Shown here piece by piece: positions 9,181 to 16,884 of a stretch of DNA of 64,000 bases. The translations under genes and the position numbers were made by a program. The stretch comes from an uncultured Dehalococcoidia bacterium (GTDB lineage: Bacteria > Chloroflexota > Dehalococcoidia > Bin125). The notes beneath the pieces were generated by a model. It was given only the letters and a program-made list of their open reading frames with translations. It searched no databases and was not told where the DNA came from. The stretch is taken from NCBI GenBank assembly GCA_958295515.1, contig CATQGW010000002.1, positions 62,001-126,000 of the forward strand, read 5' to 3'. How positions within the stretch are numbered: position 1 is the first letter of the stretch; each line of letters starts with the position of its first letter.

Positions 9181-10113
9181 TTACAACGACGGGCGTCCTT
9201 CATCGAGGTCGAGTTGGGTGACCTCAGTGCCGGCGGCGGCCTCCAGCGCTTGCAGGGTGGCGAGGAACGATTGCTCGCCGAGGTCGGCGGCGAGGGCGCG
9301 GAGGTAGGTTTGGTGGGCGGCGTTGGTGACGGGCATCGAGACTTGATGGCTGCGGGCGGCTTCGAGCGCGAGCGATACGTCTTTTTCGGCGAGGCGCAGG
9401 GTGAAGGATGGGTTGTCGAAGCGGCGTCCGAGCAGGTAGGGAGCGAGGCCGAGGTAGGGGCGGGCGGTGCCGAGGCGCAGCTGTTCGAGCAGCGGGCCGG
9501 GTTCGAGCCCGGCTTTCGCGCTCAGCACGAAGGCTTCCTGCACGATGTGCGAGCCGCAGAGCACGATCATGTTGTTGATCAGCTTGACCAGGCAGCCGGA
9601 GCCGGCCTCGCCGAGGTGAAAGATGTTGGCGCCGATGGCGTCGAGCATTGGGCGCACGCGGTCGAAGGCTTCGGCGTCGCCGCTGCCCAACACGGTGAGC
9701 GCGCCGGCCTCCGCGCCGGGCACGCCGCCGGTGACCGGCGCATCGATGTAGGCGACGCCGCGTTCGGCTTCGAGCGCGGTGAGGCGCTGCACCATCGTGA
9801 TTGAGTTGCTGCTCAGATCGACGTGGATGTCGCCGGCCTGCGCGCCGGCGAGGATGCCGTCGCCGCCGTTCACGACCGCGTCCACCTCGACCGGTCCGGG
9901 CAGAGAGGTGAAGACGACCGAGCAGCGGGCGGCGACATCGGCGGGGCTCTCGGCGGCGTCCGCGCCCAGTTCGAGCAGGTTTTCGGCCGCCTCGGCGCGC
10001 AGGTCGAAGACGACCAGCTGATGGCCTGCGGCGATCATCTGGCGCGCCATCGGATTGCCGATATTGCCGGTTCCAACGAAGCCGATCAGCGACTCACGGT
10101 GGGTCGAAGTCAT
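9181..10113 (-). CDS. NAD(P)-dependent beta-hydroxyacid dehydrogenase (HIBADH family)
   Basis: A 310-residue member of the 3-hydroxyisobutyrate/6-phosphogluconate dehydrogenase-like family. The N-terminal Rossmann motif is GFVGTGNIGNPMARQM, the substrate loop DAPVTGGVPGAEAG is intact, and the catalytic lysine lies in GSGCLVKLINNMIV. It would oxidise a beta-hydroxy acid or reduce the matching semialdehyde. Its start overlaps the end of the alkA-like gene by 20 bases, making it the third gene of the nitroreductase operon. Confidence 0.86.
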   Translation of the reverse strand: MTSTHRESLIGFVGTGNIGNPMARQMIAAGHQLVVFDLRAEAAENLLELGADAAESPADVAARCSVVFTSLPGPVEVDAVVNGGDGILAGAQAGDIHVDLSSNSITMVQRLTALEAERGVAYIDAPVTGGVPGAEAGALTVLGSGDAEAFDRVRPMLDAIGANIFHLGEAGSGCLVKLINNMIVLCGSHIVQEAFVLSAKAGLEPGPLLEQLRLGTARPYLGLAPYLLGRRFDNPSFTLRLAEKDVSLALEAARSHQVSMPVTNAAHQTYLRALAADLGEQSFLATLQALEAAAGTEVTQLDLDEGRPSL

Positions 10114-10762
10114 CGAAGGGGTCCTTTCCGTCGGGCGTGACGATCTCCAGAATTTGCCACATGTACCAGGAGGCGACTGAGGCGTAGGGGGACCATTTCG
10201 CGCCGATCTCGCGCGCCTCTTTGGGCGTCGGCTGTTCGTCGAGGCCGTAGGCGACCTTCATCCCGTTGCGCACGCCGAGGTCGCCGACGGGCAGCACGTC
10301 GGGGCGGCCGAGGTGGAACATCAGCATCATGTGGGCGGTCCACTCGCCGACGCCCTTGACCGCCGTCAGCGCTTCCTGCACCTCTGCGTCGCTCAGCTCG
10401 TCCAACCGCTCGAAGGGCAGCCGCCCGTCGGCGACATGCGCGGCGAGGTCGCGCAGGTAGCCCGTCTTCTGGCGCGAGATGCCGCAGGCGCGGAAGTCTT
10501 CGTCGCGCGTGCTCAAAATCTGCTGCGGCGTGGGCGTGCGCCGTTCGTCGCCGTAGAAGCCGTACCAGCGGCGCATGATCGCCGAGGCGGCCGGCCCTGC
10601 CAGCTGCTGGAAGAGCAGCGTTCGCACCAGCTGGCCGTAGGGATCGTCGCCCGGGCGCGGCTTGTAGGGGCCGACCTCGTCGATCAGCCGCCCGATCACG
10701 GGGTCGACGCGGCGCAGATGCCGATAGGCGGCAGCGGCGGAGAAGCGCAGACGGTTGGCCAT
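10094..10762 (-). CDS. DNA-3-methyladenine glycosylase II (AlkA-like, HhH-GPD)
   Basis: The protein has 222 residues. The helix-hairpin-helix and catalytic region reads GVGEWTAHMMLMFHLGRPDVLPVGDLGVRNG; the Asp of VGDLG is the expected catalytic residue. There is no FeS cluster loop, which fits AlkA rather than Nth or MutY. The role is base-excision repair of alkylated DNA. It lies between a nitroreductase (9 bases upstream) and a dehydrogenase (20-base overlap), so it is co-transcribed with metabolic genes. Confidence 0.87.
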   Translation of the reverse strand: MANRLRFSAAAAYRHLRRVDPVIGRLIDEVGPYKPRPGDDPYGQLVRTLLFQQLAGPAASAIMRRWYGFYGDERRTPTPQQILSTRDEDFRACGISRQKTGYLRDLAAHVADGRLPFERLDELSDAEVQEALTAVKGVGEWTAHMMLMFHLGRPDVLPVGDLGVRNGMKVAYGLDEQPTPKEAREIGAKWSPYASVASWYMWQILEIVTPDGKDPFDDFDPP

Positions 10763-10771
10763 CAGCGGCCC

Positions 10772-11401
10772 CTAGGCCTCATGCGCGCCCCAGCGCTCCC
10801 AATGCAGGAATTCGGACAGCGGGCGGCGGGTGACGGGGCCGAAGTTGACGTCGGGCCAGCCCATCGGGATCATCGCCACGGGCTGCGCCTGGCTGGGGAT
10901 GCCGATCTCCGAGCGCAGCGTTTCCATGATGCCGTCCTGGGGGGTGGTCAAGACGGTGCCGAGGCCTTCGGCGCGGGCGGCGAGCATCAGGTTCTGGATG
11001 CTGGGATAAATCGAGCTGCCGGCCAGCAGCCCCTCGGGCGCGGGCGACTGCGCCGCCACCAGGCAGGGGATGATCAGCACCGGCGCGGCGGCGAAGTTGG
11101 CGAACAGGTTCATCGCGCCGCGAATCATCCGCCGTTGGGTCGGGTCCTCGATGGTGTCGGGGTCGGGCAGGCGGTCTGCGAAGCCGGTGAAGGACTCGCG
11201 AATTGCGTCCGCGATCAGCTTCCGCCGCGCCGCGTCGCGGATCACGACGAACCCCCACGGCTGCATGTTGCTGCCCGAAGGGGCCCAGGTTGCGGCGCGG
11301 ATGATCCGCTCGATCACGTCGTCGGGCACGGGTTCGGCGGTCCAGCGGCGCACGGCGCGCTGCGTCTGCATCACCTCGTAGATGTCGTTGGTCGCAGCCA
11401 T
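10772..11401 (-). CDS. Nitroreductase family protein
   Basis: An FMN-dependent nitroreductase-fold protein of 209 residues, opening with DIYEVMQTQRAVRRW and containing the phosphate-binding APSGSNMQPWGF segment. The frame stays open 117 codons upstream, but the ATG at 11401 gives the family N-terminus and is preceded by AAAGG; a TACACT hexamer at 11435-11440 is a candidate -10. It heads an operon with the AlkA-like and HIBADH-like genes. Substrates may be nitroaromatics, quinones or flavin-linked intermediates. Confidence 0.85.
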   Translation of the reverse strand: MAATNDIYEVMQTQRAVRRWTAEPVPDDVIERIIRAATWAPSGSNMQPWGFVVIRDAARRKLIADAIRESFTGFADRLPDPDTIEDPTQRRMIRGAMNLFANFAAAPVLIIPCLVAAQSPAPEGLLAGSSIYPSIQNLMLAARAEGLGTVLTTPQDGIMETLRSEIGIPSQAQPVAMIPMGWPDVNFGPVTRRPLSEFLHWERWGAHEA

Positions 11402-11532
11402 GGGGAGGCCTTTCGTCAGAACGAGCGCATGATGAGTGTAGAGCGTGCGTCGGCGCGCCTTGTGCAGATGCCTTTGGAGGAAGCTATAATGGCTTTGGCG
11501 GCATGTGGCTGGACCGTCGGTCCCGGGATCGT

Positions 11533-11652
11533 CCCCAGCCGCACCCCCCGGCGTCGCTTCTGAAGAGAAGCGGCGGCGGTGTTGCAACGCGGCTGGATTC
11601 CAGTGCCGGAGGCGCTTGGGCGATCCTCGGATTGCCTCCCAGCCGCACCCCC
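11533..11652. repeat. Imperfect ~30-bp direct repeat pair
   Basis: CCCAGCCGCACCCCC occurs at 11533-11549 and 11638-11652, each preceded by a related GATCYTCGGAT-like stretch. It lies in the 250-base gap between nitroreductase and the DUF3800 gene. A TATAAT at 11485-11490 faces right but leads to no gene. Nothing else is evident in the gap. Confidence 0.4.
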
Positions 11653-12287
11653 TACCTTCCAAACAACTCGTGCTCGCTCGCGATGAGGTGACGCACGCGG
11701 TTGTAAGCCCTGAAATCTCCGCGCTCCCACTTCCGCTGCACGGCCCATCCACAGTAATCGGCCGCTTGCACCATAAAATCCGTTGACGCGTTCACAATGT
11801 GCGCATGACCGGGACCGGGATGCACATCGGTGACGATCTGCCCCAATGCGTTCCGGACATCGGTGTCCGACATTTGCGTCCGGACCGCAGCGCCGACAAC
11901 CATGATCTCATCACCGGCGCCGGCGATTCTAGGGATGACGTGGCGCAGGTGAGCGAACCAAACGAAGTTTAAGAAGCGGAGGTTGGACCGTTGGAGAGGC
12001 TTCCGGACGTCAGACTTGGCAACGATTGTTGAGTCGATGCGGATGCCGCTCGCTGCGATCACATCGTAGACGCGGCCTCGGAGCTCCGCACTGTCCTGCT
12101 GGGCGTGAAATCCACGAGGGAGCGCATATCGCTCCCACATCAGATCACGGCGCAAGTTCAGGAGTTGATGACCAAGCGTGTTCTCGCGAACGGAGATCGT
12201 CGTCACCATGAAGTATTGCGACGCCCCTGGCTTGCCCGAAAACGAGAAGTCCCCCGACTCGTCCCCGTAGATCTCGACACGCACCAT
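11652..12287 (-). CDS. DUF3800 domain-containing protein
   Basis: This 211-residue protein has the DUF3800 signature: an N-terminal GDESGD motif and a C-terminal QAADYCGWAVQRKWERGD stretch. The conserved acidic residues recall RNase H-like nucleases, and the family is often found in mobile or defence-associated settings, but its function is unproven. It follows the two DUF3105 genes by ten bases. Base composition looks less GC-rich than the neighbours, a possible sign of recent acquisition. The ATG has no clear ribosome binding site. Confidence 0.75.
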   Translation of the reverse strand: MVRVEIYGDESGDFSFSGKPGASQYFMVTTISVRENTLGHQLLNLRRDLMWERYALPRGFHAQQDSAELRGRVYDVIAASGIRIDSTIVAKSDVRKPLQRSNLRFLNFVWFAHLRHVIPRIAGAGDEIMVVGAAVRTQMSDTDVRNALGQIVTDVHPGPGHAHIVNASTDFMVQAADYCGWAVQRKWERGDFRAYNRVRHLIASEHELFGR

Positions 12288-12297
12288 TCCGCGAGGC

Positions 12298-12873
12298 TTA
12301 GCTTGCGGTTGGGCAGCCGCCGGCGGCGGTTGGTTCTGGCGCGTCGTGCTTGAATTCGTCGATGTAGGCCTCGATGAGCGTGGTGTCTACGTTGTTGAGC
12401 GGTAGGCGCGTGCCCCAGGTGACCAGGATGAGCGGCACGCTCATCGCCTCGTATGGGGCGAGCACGCCGTACAGTCCGTCGGCAATCTGACGCCGCATCA
12501 GCTCGTTTAGCTCGGCGTGTTCGTCGGCATTGAGCAGGCGCGGCGAATACCAGACGACGACTGCGCCGTGCTCCATTGCGTGTACGGCGTTCTCAAAGCG
12601 CGGCGCGGAGGTGTAGACGCCGCAGGGCAGCGGTCTGCTGTCGTGCGGCCCGCCGTAGGGCGGCACGGTGTCGTAGGGCACGCTGACCGTGGGCGGCACA
12701 TGGGTTTGGCCGGCCGTGGTGGAATCGTCGTCGTACAGTTCGAGCGCGGGGTGGTCGCGGATATTGTCGATGCGGGTGGAGGAGCTTTCGGCGTCGTCCG
12801 AACCGCCGCAGGCTTGCAGCAGCGCCAGCGCGCCAGTCAGTAGCAACAACACGGCGGCGGCGGTGCGGATCAT
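12298..12873 (-). CDS. DUF3105 lipoprotein
   Basis: The product has 191 residues and a lipoprotein signal peptide ending in the lipobox LLQAC near residues 18-22. The DUF3105 hallmarks follow: VPYDTVPPYGGPHD, a GVYTS segment and AMEHGAVVVWYSP. The family occurs mainly in Actinobacteria and Chloroflexota and has no known function. It starts inside the stop codon of the membrane-anchored paralogue upstream (ATGA overlap), so the two are translationally coupled and probably act together at the outer face of the membrane. Confidence 0.82.
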   Translation of the reverse strand: MIRTAAAVLLLLTGALALLQACGGSDDAESSSTRIDNIRDHPALELYDDDSTTAGQTHVPPTVSVPYDTVPPYGGPHDSRPLPCGVYTSAPRFENAVHAMEHGAVVVWYSPRLLNADEHAELNELMRRQIADGLYGVLAPYEAMSVPLILVTWGTRLPLNNVDTTLIEAYIDEFKHDAPEPTAAGGCPTAS

Positions 12874-13742
12874 TCTTCGCGCGCCTCAGCCAGCAGCCGG
12901 CGCTGCCCTTCGCGGTCGAGCACGTAGCGCTCGTAGTAACCCGCCTCGCCGCTGCTCAGAAAGACTTCCAGCTGGCTGCGCCAGCTCGGTTGGCCATCGT
13001 CGTCTTCTTCATCCGCCGCCGGCGCAGCCACCGGCAGCAGGGTGCGCCAGGCGGCCGCGACAATGGGCGCGCCATCGTAGCGGGCGGCGAGGCCGTCGAT
13101 CGGCACGGCGGAGAGATACGGCCGGTTGTCCGCCAGCAGCCGCAGCCAGGCCAGCAGGTCCTCGGCGAGCGCGTGCGCCGGGTCGTAGTAGACGACCACG
13201 CCGCCGCTTTCGAGCAGCGGCAGCATTTGCTCCGGCTGCGGAATTTTGTCGAACGGCGCGGACTCGTCAGCCCCGTATACGCCGGCGACGGGGAGCTCAT
13301 CGTGATGCGGTCCCGAGGTCGGCGGCGATGAGTTGTAGCCGTTGAATGTCTCACCGTCCGCCAGATGTCGGCGGCCCTGGTCGGGATAGGCGATGATGCC
13401 GCGAATTTCGGTGACCTCGGAGGCTGGGAAAAGGATCTGAAAGCCGAACAGCGCGATCATCGCGACCAACAGGCCGGCGAGGAGCGCAAACGACATGCGG
13501 GGCAGGCCGAAGATCGTGCGTTTGCGCGGCTCGGCGCTCGCGCCGCGATCCCGCCCGCGGTTGTCGCTGCCGCGTCCACCGCCGCGGCCGCCGCCGCGCG
13601 AGCCGCCGTCCGAGCGTTCGCTCGGCGCGTCATTCGACTCGTTCGGCGCGTTCGACTCGGCGGTGGCGCGCTGTTCGACAGGGCGTCTGCTGCGCCGCCT
13701 GCGGCGTCGGCGTTGGGGTTGGCTGCCGGACTGTTCGCTCAT
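12870..13742 (-). CDS. DUF3105 membrane protein with basic disordered N-terminus
   Basis: Here 290 residues comprise an Arg-rich, low-complexity cytoplasmic tail of about 90 residues, one transmembrane helix (SFALLAGLLVAMIALFGFQI) and an extracytoplasmic DUF3105 domain (NSSPPTSGPHHDE, GVYG, ESGGVVVYYDP). It is a paralogue of the lipoprotein encoded just downstream. The start ATG lies six bases after TAAGAT with no Shine-Dalgarno sequence, so the operon mRNA is probably leaderless. Confidence 0.82.
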   Translation of the reverse strand: MSEQSGSQPQRRRRRRRSRRPVEQRATAESNAPNESNDAPSERSDGGSRGGGRGGGRGSDNRGRDRGASAEPRKRTIFGLPRMSFALLAGLLVAMIALFGFQILFPASEVTEIRGIIAYPDQGRRHLADGETFNGYNSSPPTSGPHHDELPVAGVYGADESAPFDKIPQPEQMLPLLESGGVVVYYDPAHALAEDLLAWLRLLADNRPYLSAVPIDGLAARYDGAPIVAAAWRTLLPVAAPAADEEDDDGQPSWRSQLEVFLSSGEAGYYERYVLDREGQRRLLAEAREE

Positions 13743-13748
13743 TGCGCC

Positions 13749-13754
13749 ATCTTA
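13749..13754 (-). promoter_or_regulatory. -10 element, leaderless start of DUF3105 operon
   Basis: TAAGAT on the minus strand, then six bases, then the ATG at 13742. Confidence 0.5.
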
Positions 13755-13768
13755 CGCGCCGCAGCCGA

Positions 13769-15031
13769 TTAAGCGACGATTCCGGCTGCCGCCAGCGCTG
13801 CGATCTGCTCCGGATCGAGGCCGAGTTCGTCTTTGAGTAGCTCAACCGTGTGCTCGCCGAGCAGCGGGGCGCGGCGCTGCTGCCGCCAGGGCGTGCGCGA
13901 GAGGATGTACGGCGCGCCCGGGTAGGTGGCGGTTCGCCCGTGCTCGAGATGCTCCACCTCGATGAAGAAGCCCCGCTCGGTCCAGTGCGGATCCTCCGCC
14001 GCCTCGTCGGGCGTGCGGATGATCGACCAGGCGGCGCCGGCCTGCTGCGCGCCGTGGTAAATCTCCTCCGCCGCGTTGGCGGCGATGAACTCGGCGAGCT
14101 GATCGAGCATCCGCAGCGCCGTCTCCTGCTTGAGTCCCAGCTGGCGGTTGCGACCGTCCAGCAGCTGCGGATCGCTCAGCTCCGCGCCCAGCCCGTCACG
14201 CTGGATCAGCTGCACCAGCCGCAGCCAGGCGGCCTCGCTGCGCGGCATCCCGAAGATGTTGATGAGGCGCCCGTCAGCCGTCGGATACTGCCACGGCTCG
14301 GTCGGCTGCGGTCCGGCGTGACGCCCCGTCTGGCGCAGCAGCGGATGGCGCTCGTAGAGCGCCCAGGGCGCGGAGGACTCGATCGTGAAGGCGCAGGCCT
14401 CATGCACCGAGGCGTCGATGTGCTGTCCCAAGCCCGAGACCTCGCGCTCGTAGAGCGCGGCGATCGCGCCAAAGACGGCGTAGTAGGCGGCGATATGGCC
14501 GGCGTGGTGCTCGGTCGGGCGAATTGGCGGCGCGCCTTCGAGGTTGTCATAACCACAGGAGCCCATCGGTCCGCCCAGCGCCAGCGCCACCGCGTCGGAC
14601 CAGGCCCAATCCGCCCACGGTCCGTCCTGCCCGAACGGCGTGAGGCTGAGCACGATCAGGCGCGGGCAGGCGTCGGCGAGGAGGAGCGGATCGAACGGGC
14701 GATCAGCCGTCGGCTGCGCGGTCTCCAGCACGATGTCGGCTTCCGCGGCCAGCTGTAGGAAGAGGTCGAGGCCGTCGTCGCCGGCGATGTCCAGCGCGAG
14801 CGAGCGCTTGTCGGCGTTGTAGTACCACCAGAAAAGCGAGCGCTCGGGGCCCGGGAGGTCGTCGAGAAAGGGGCCGATCCGGCGTCCCGCGTCGCCTTCG
14901 GGCGGCTCGATCTTGATCACGTCCGCGCCCAGGTTGGCGAGCAGTTTGCCGGCGTACTGCCCGAAGGGGTCGCTCAGGTCGAGGACGCGCAGGCCGTCGA
15001 GCGGCGTGGCCTCGGCGGGTGGCGCGCTCAT
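13769..15031 (-). CDS. CaiB/BaiF family CoA-transferase (copy A)
   Basis: A 420-residue family III CoA-transferase: LDGLRVLDLSDPFGQYAGKLLANLGADVIKIEPPEGD is the typical N-terminus, followed by NADKRSLALDI. The family moves CoA between carboxylic acids through an aspartyl-CoA intermediate. It overlaps copy B upstream by four bases (ATGA). Two adjacent, diverged CaiB-type genes suggest either a heteromeric transferase or two enzymes for related substrates in the same pathway as the thiolase and DUF35 genes upstream. Confidence 0.87.
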   Translation of the reverse strand: MSAPPAEATPLDGLRVLDLSDPFGQYAGKLLANLGADVIKIEPPEGDAGRRIGPFLDDLPGPERSLFWWYYNADKRSLALDIAGDDGLDLFLQLAAEADIVLETAQPTADRPFDPLLLADACPRLIVLSLTPFGQDGPWADWAWSDAVALALGGPMGSCGYDNLEGAPPIRPTEHHAGHIAAYYAVFGAIAALYEREVSGLGQHIDASVHEACAFTIESSAPWALYERHPLLRQTGRHAGPQPTEPWQYPTADGRLINIFGMPRSEAAWLRLVQLIQRDGLGAELSDPQLLDGRNRQLGLKQETALRMLDQLAEFIAANAAEEIYHGAQQAGAAWSIIRTPDEAAEDPHWTERGFFIEVEHLEHGRTATYPGAPYILSRTPWRQQRRAPLLGEHTVELLKDELGLDPEQIAALAAAGIVA

Positions 15032-16284
15032 CCCAGCGCGCCGGAGATCATGAGCTCGGTGATTTGCTCTGGGTCCAGGCCTAGCAGTTCACCGTAGACG
15101 TACTCGTTGGCTTCGCCCAATCTTGGGCCTGGTTGGTCGCGGTGGGCGGGGGTGCGGGAGAGGCGCACGGGGAGGCCGTCGGTCTCGTGCTCGCCGATGA
15201 CCTCGTGGTTGCGGCGGGCTGTCCACTCGCGGTGTTTGAGCTGCGGATCGCGCTCGACCAGATCGACGCCGTTCTGCACGATCCCGGCGGGGATGCCGGC
15301 CTCTTGCAGGCGCAGCATCAGCGCGCGGCCGTCCTGCGCGCTGGTCCAGACTGCGAGCAGGTCGTCCAACTCGTCCTCGTGCCGCAGACGCGCGGGGAGT
15401 GTGGCGAAGCGGGGGTCGTCGCGCCAGTCGGGATGGTTGCTGAGGGAGCAGAGCTCCGCCCAGTGCGCGTCGGTCGTGCAGGTGATCATGATCCAGTTGT
15501 CGCCGCCGACCGTTGGGTAGGTGTTGTGCGGGGCGGCGCGGGGCCAGACGCTGCGGTTGCCCGGCGGGTTGCCCGTCTCCGCGTAGCGCCGCCCGTTGAC
15601 GGTGAAATCGAGCGTGGCCGGGCCGGTCAGCACCATTCCGCTCTCGACCTGCGAGAGGTCGATGTGCTGCCCCTCGCCGCTGCGCCGGCGGTGATGCAGG
15701 GCGGCGGCGATCGCGGCGGCGGCGGTGAAGCCGGCCATGTGGTCGAGGTAGGAGTAGCCCCAGCCGGCCGGCTCCTCGCCGGCGAAGCCGGACATCGCGG
15801 TGAGGCCGGAGAGCGCCTGCGCGGTGGGGCCCCAGGTGCCGTAGTCGCGCTGCGGGCCGCTGTGTCCGAAGCCGCACAAGGAGACATAAATGAGGTCTTC
15901 GCGGATCGCCCGTTGCTGCTCGTAGCCGAGTCCCCAGGACTCGAGCACGCGCGAGGAGTAGTTCTCGACCAGCACATCGGAGACGGTGATCAGCCGTTTG
16001 AGCAAGTCGAGGCCGTCGGGGTGGCGGGCGTTGAGCGTGATTGAGCGCTTGTTGCGATTGAGCCAGTTGAACATGCCCGAGGAGTCGGGCGGGTCGAAGC
16101 CGTTGGGGTGGGGGCGGCCGAAGCGGATCGAGTCCAGCGTCTGCTGATTTTCGACGCGGATCACCTCCGCGCCGAAATCGGCGAGCAGGCGGGTGCAGGT
16201 CGGGCCGGCGACGATCCAGGTGAAGTCGATCACGCGCACCCCCGCCAGCGGCGGCGGGGAGGTGGGTGGCGGGCTGTGGGGCAT
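15028..16284 (-). CDS. CaiB/BaiF family CoA-transferase (copy B)
   Basis: The 418-residue product starts, after a Pro-rich tail, with LAGVRVIDFTWIVAGPTCTRLLADFGAEVIRVE, a typical family III CoA-transferase N-terminus, and contains LNRNKRSITLNARHPDG. The frame runs 109 codons further upstream, but ATG 16284 leaves room for the small ORF at 16305-16451. It belongs to the five-gene operon that runs from the thiolase at 18072 down to 13769. Confidence 0.86.
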   Translation of the reverse strand: MPHSPPPTSPPPLAGVRVIDFTWIVAGPTCTRLLADFGAEVIRVENQQTLDSIRFGRPHPNGFDPPDSSGMFNWLNRNKRSITLNARHPDGLDLLKRLITVSDVLVENYSSRVLESWGLGYEQQRAIREDLIYVSLCGFGHSGPQRDYGTWGPTAQALSGLTAMSGFAGEEPAGWGYSYLDHMAGFTAAAAIAAALHHRRRSGEGQHIDLSQVESGMVLTGPATLDFTVNGRRYAETGNPPGNRSVWPRAAPHNTYPTVGGDNWIMITCTTDAHWAELCSLSNHPDWRDDPRFATLPARLRHEDELDDLLAVWTSAQDGRALMLRLQEAGIPAGIVQNGVDLVERDPQLKHREWTARRNHEVIGEHETDGLPVRLSRTPAHRDQPGPRLGEANEYVYGELLGLDPEQITELMISGALG

Positions 16285-16304
16285 CTGTGCGGCAGCCGAT
16301 CGAA

Positions 16305-16451
16305 CTAGTGGTCGGCGTTCGCGCGGCGCGAGTAGGTGACCACCAGCCAGGAGCCGAGCAGCGCGTCCAAGCCCTGCCCTTGCGCTGCCGGCGGCAACGG
16401 GGCTTGCGCCTCGTCTTCGGTCTCGGCGGACTCCGGCGGTGCGTTCGACAT
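16305..16451 (-). CDS. Small ORF between DUF35 and CoA-transferase, 48 residues
   Basis: An AGAGGGG ribosome binding site precedes an ATG at 16451. The product has an acidic, Pro/Ala-rich first half and ends in LLGSWLVVTYSRRANADH. It sits 20 bases after the DUF35 stop and 20 bases before the CaiB start, which is normal operon spacing and argues that it is translated. No family is recognised. The hydrophobic C-terminal segment is too short for a confident membrane call. Confidence 0.5.
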   Translation of the reverse strand: MSNAPPESAETEDEAQAPLPPAAQGQGLDALLGSWLVVTYSRRANADH

Positions 16452-16471
16452 GTGCGCCCCTCTGGGGGTCC

Positions 16472-16876
16472 CTACGCCGGCTCGAATTTGGGCAGCGTGT
16501 GCTCTTCGGTGATGTCGTCGAAGTAGACCTGCACGCGCATACCGACGCGGATGTCGTCCGGGTCGACGTTGACCAGCGTGGTTTGCATGCGCGGGCCCTC
16601 ATCGAGCTCAACGACGGCGAGCGTGTAGGGAATTTCTTCCTTCCAGGAGGGGTGGTAGAGCTGGTGCATGCGGCCCCAGGTGTAGACGACGCCCTGGCCG
16701 GACGACTCGCGCCATTCCCACTCGGTCGACCAGTCCTTGGTGGAGCGGTCGCTGTAGGGGTATTGGTAGTGGTCGGCGGAGGGGAAGTACTGCAGGAGCA
16801 GCTTGTGCTCGCGCAGAGCGTCGAACCAGGGCTGCGTGTTCTCGTCGGGCTCGGGGAGCGGTTTTTCGTAGGTCAT
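16472..16876 (-). CDS. DUF35 OB-fold protein lacking zinc-ribbon cysteines
   Basis: This 134-residue protein keeps the DUF35 order: N-terminal helix (TQPWFDALREHKLLLQYF), ribbon region, then an OB-fold with VVYTWGRMHQLYHPSW, YTLAVVELDEG and VGMRVQVYF. The ribbon reads FPSADHYQYPYSDRSTKDW, with no cysteine where its paralogue at 5564-6094 has four, so it cannot bind zinc in the usual way. It follows the thiolase by eight bases and is presumably its obligate partner in CoA-ester chemistry. Confidence 0.82.
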   Translation of the reverse strand: MTYEKPLPEPDENTQPWFDALREHKLLLQYFPSADHYQYPYSDRSTKDWSTEWEWRESSGQGVVYTWGRMHQLYHPSWKEEIPYTLAVVELDEGPRMQTTLVNVDPDDIRVGMRVQVYFDDITEEHTLPKFEPA

Positions 16877-16884
16877 CGTGGCGC

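Noticed and set aside
11485-11490. TATAAT promoter with a 24-codon frame starting at 11489
   Set aside because: The hexamer overlaps the start codon and no gene follows on that strand; kept only as a remark.
10313-11563. 416-codon plus-strand frame
   Set aside because: Antisense to AlkA-like and nitroreductase genes, which have intact family motifs.
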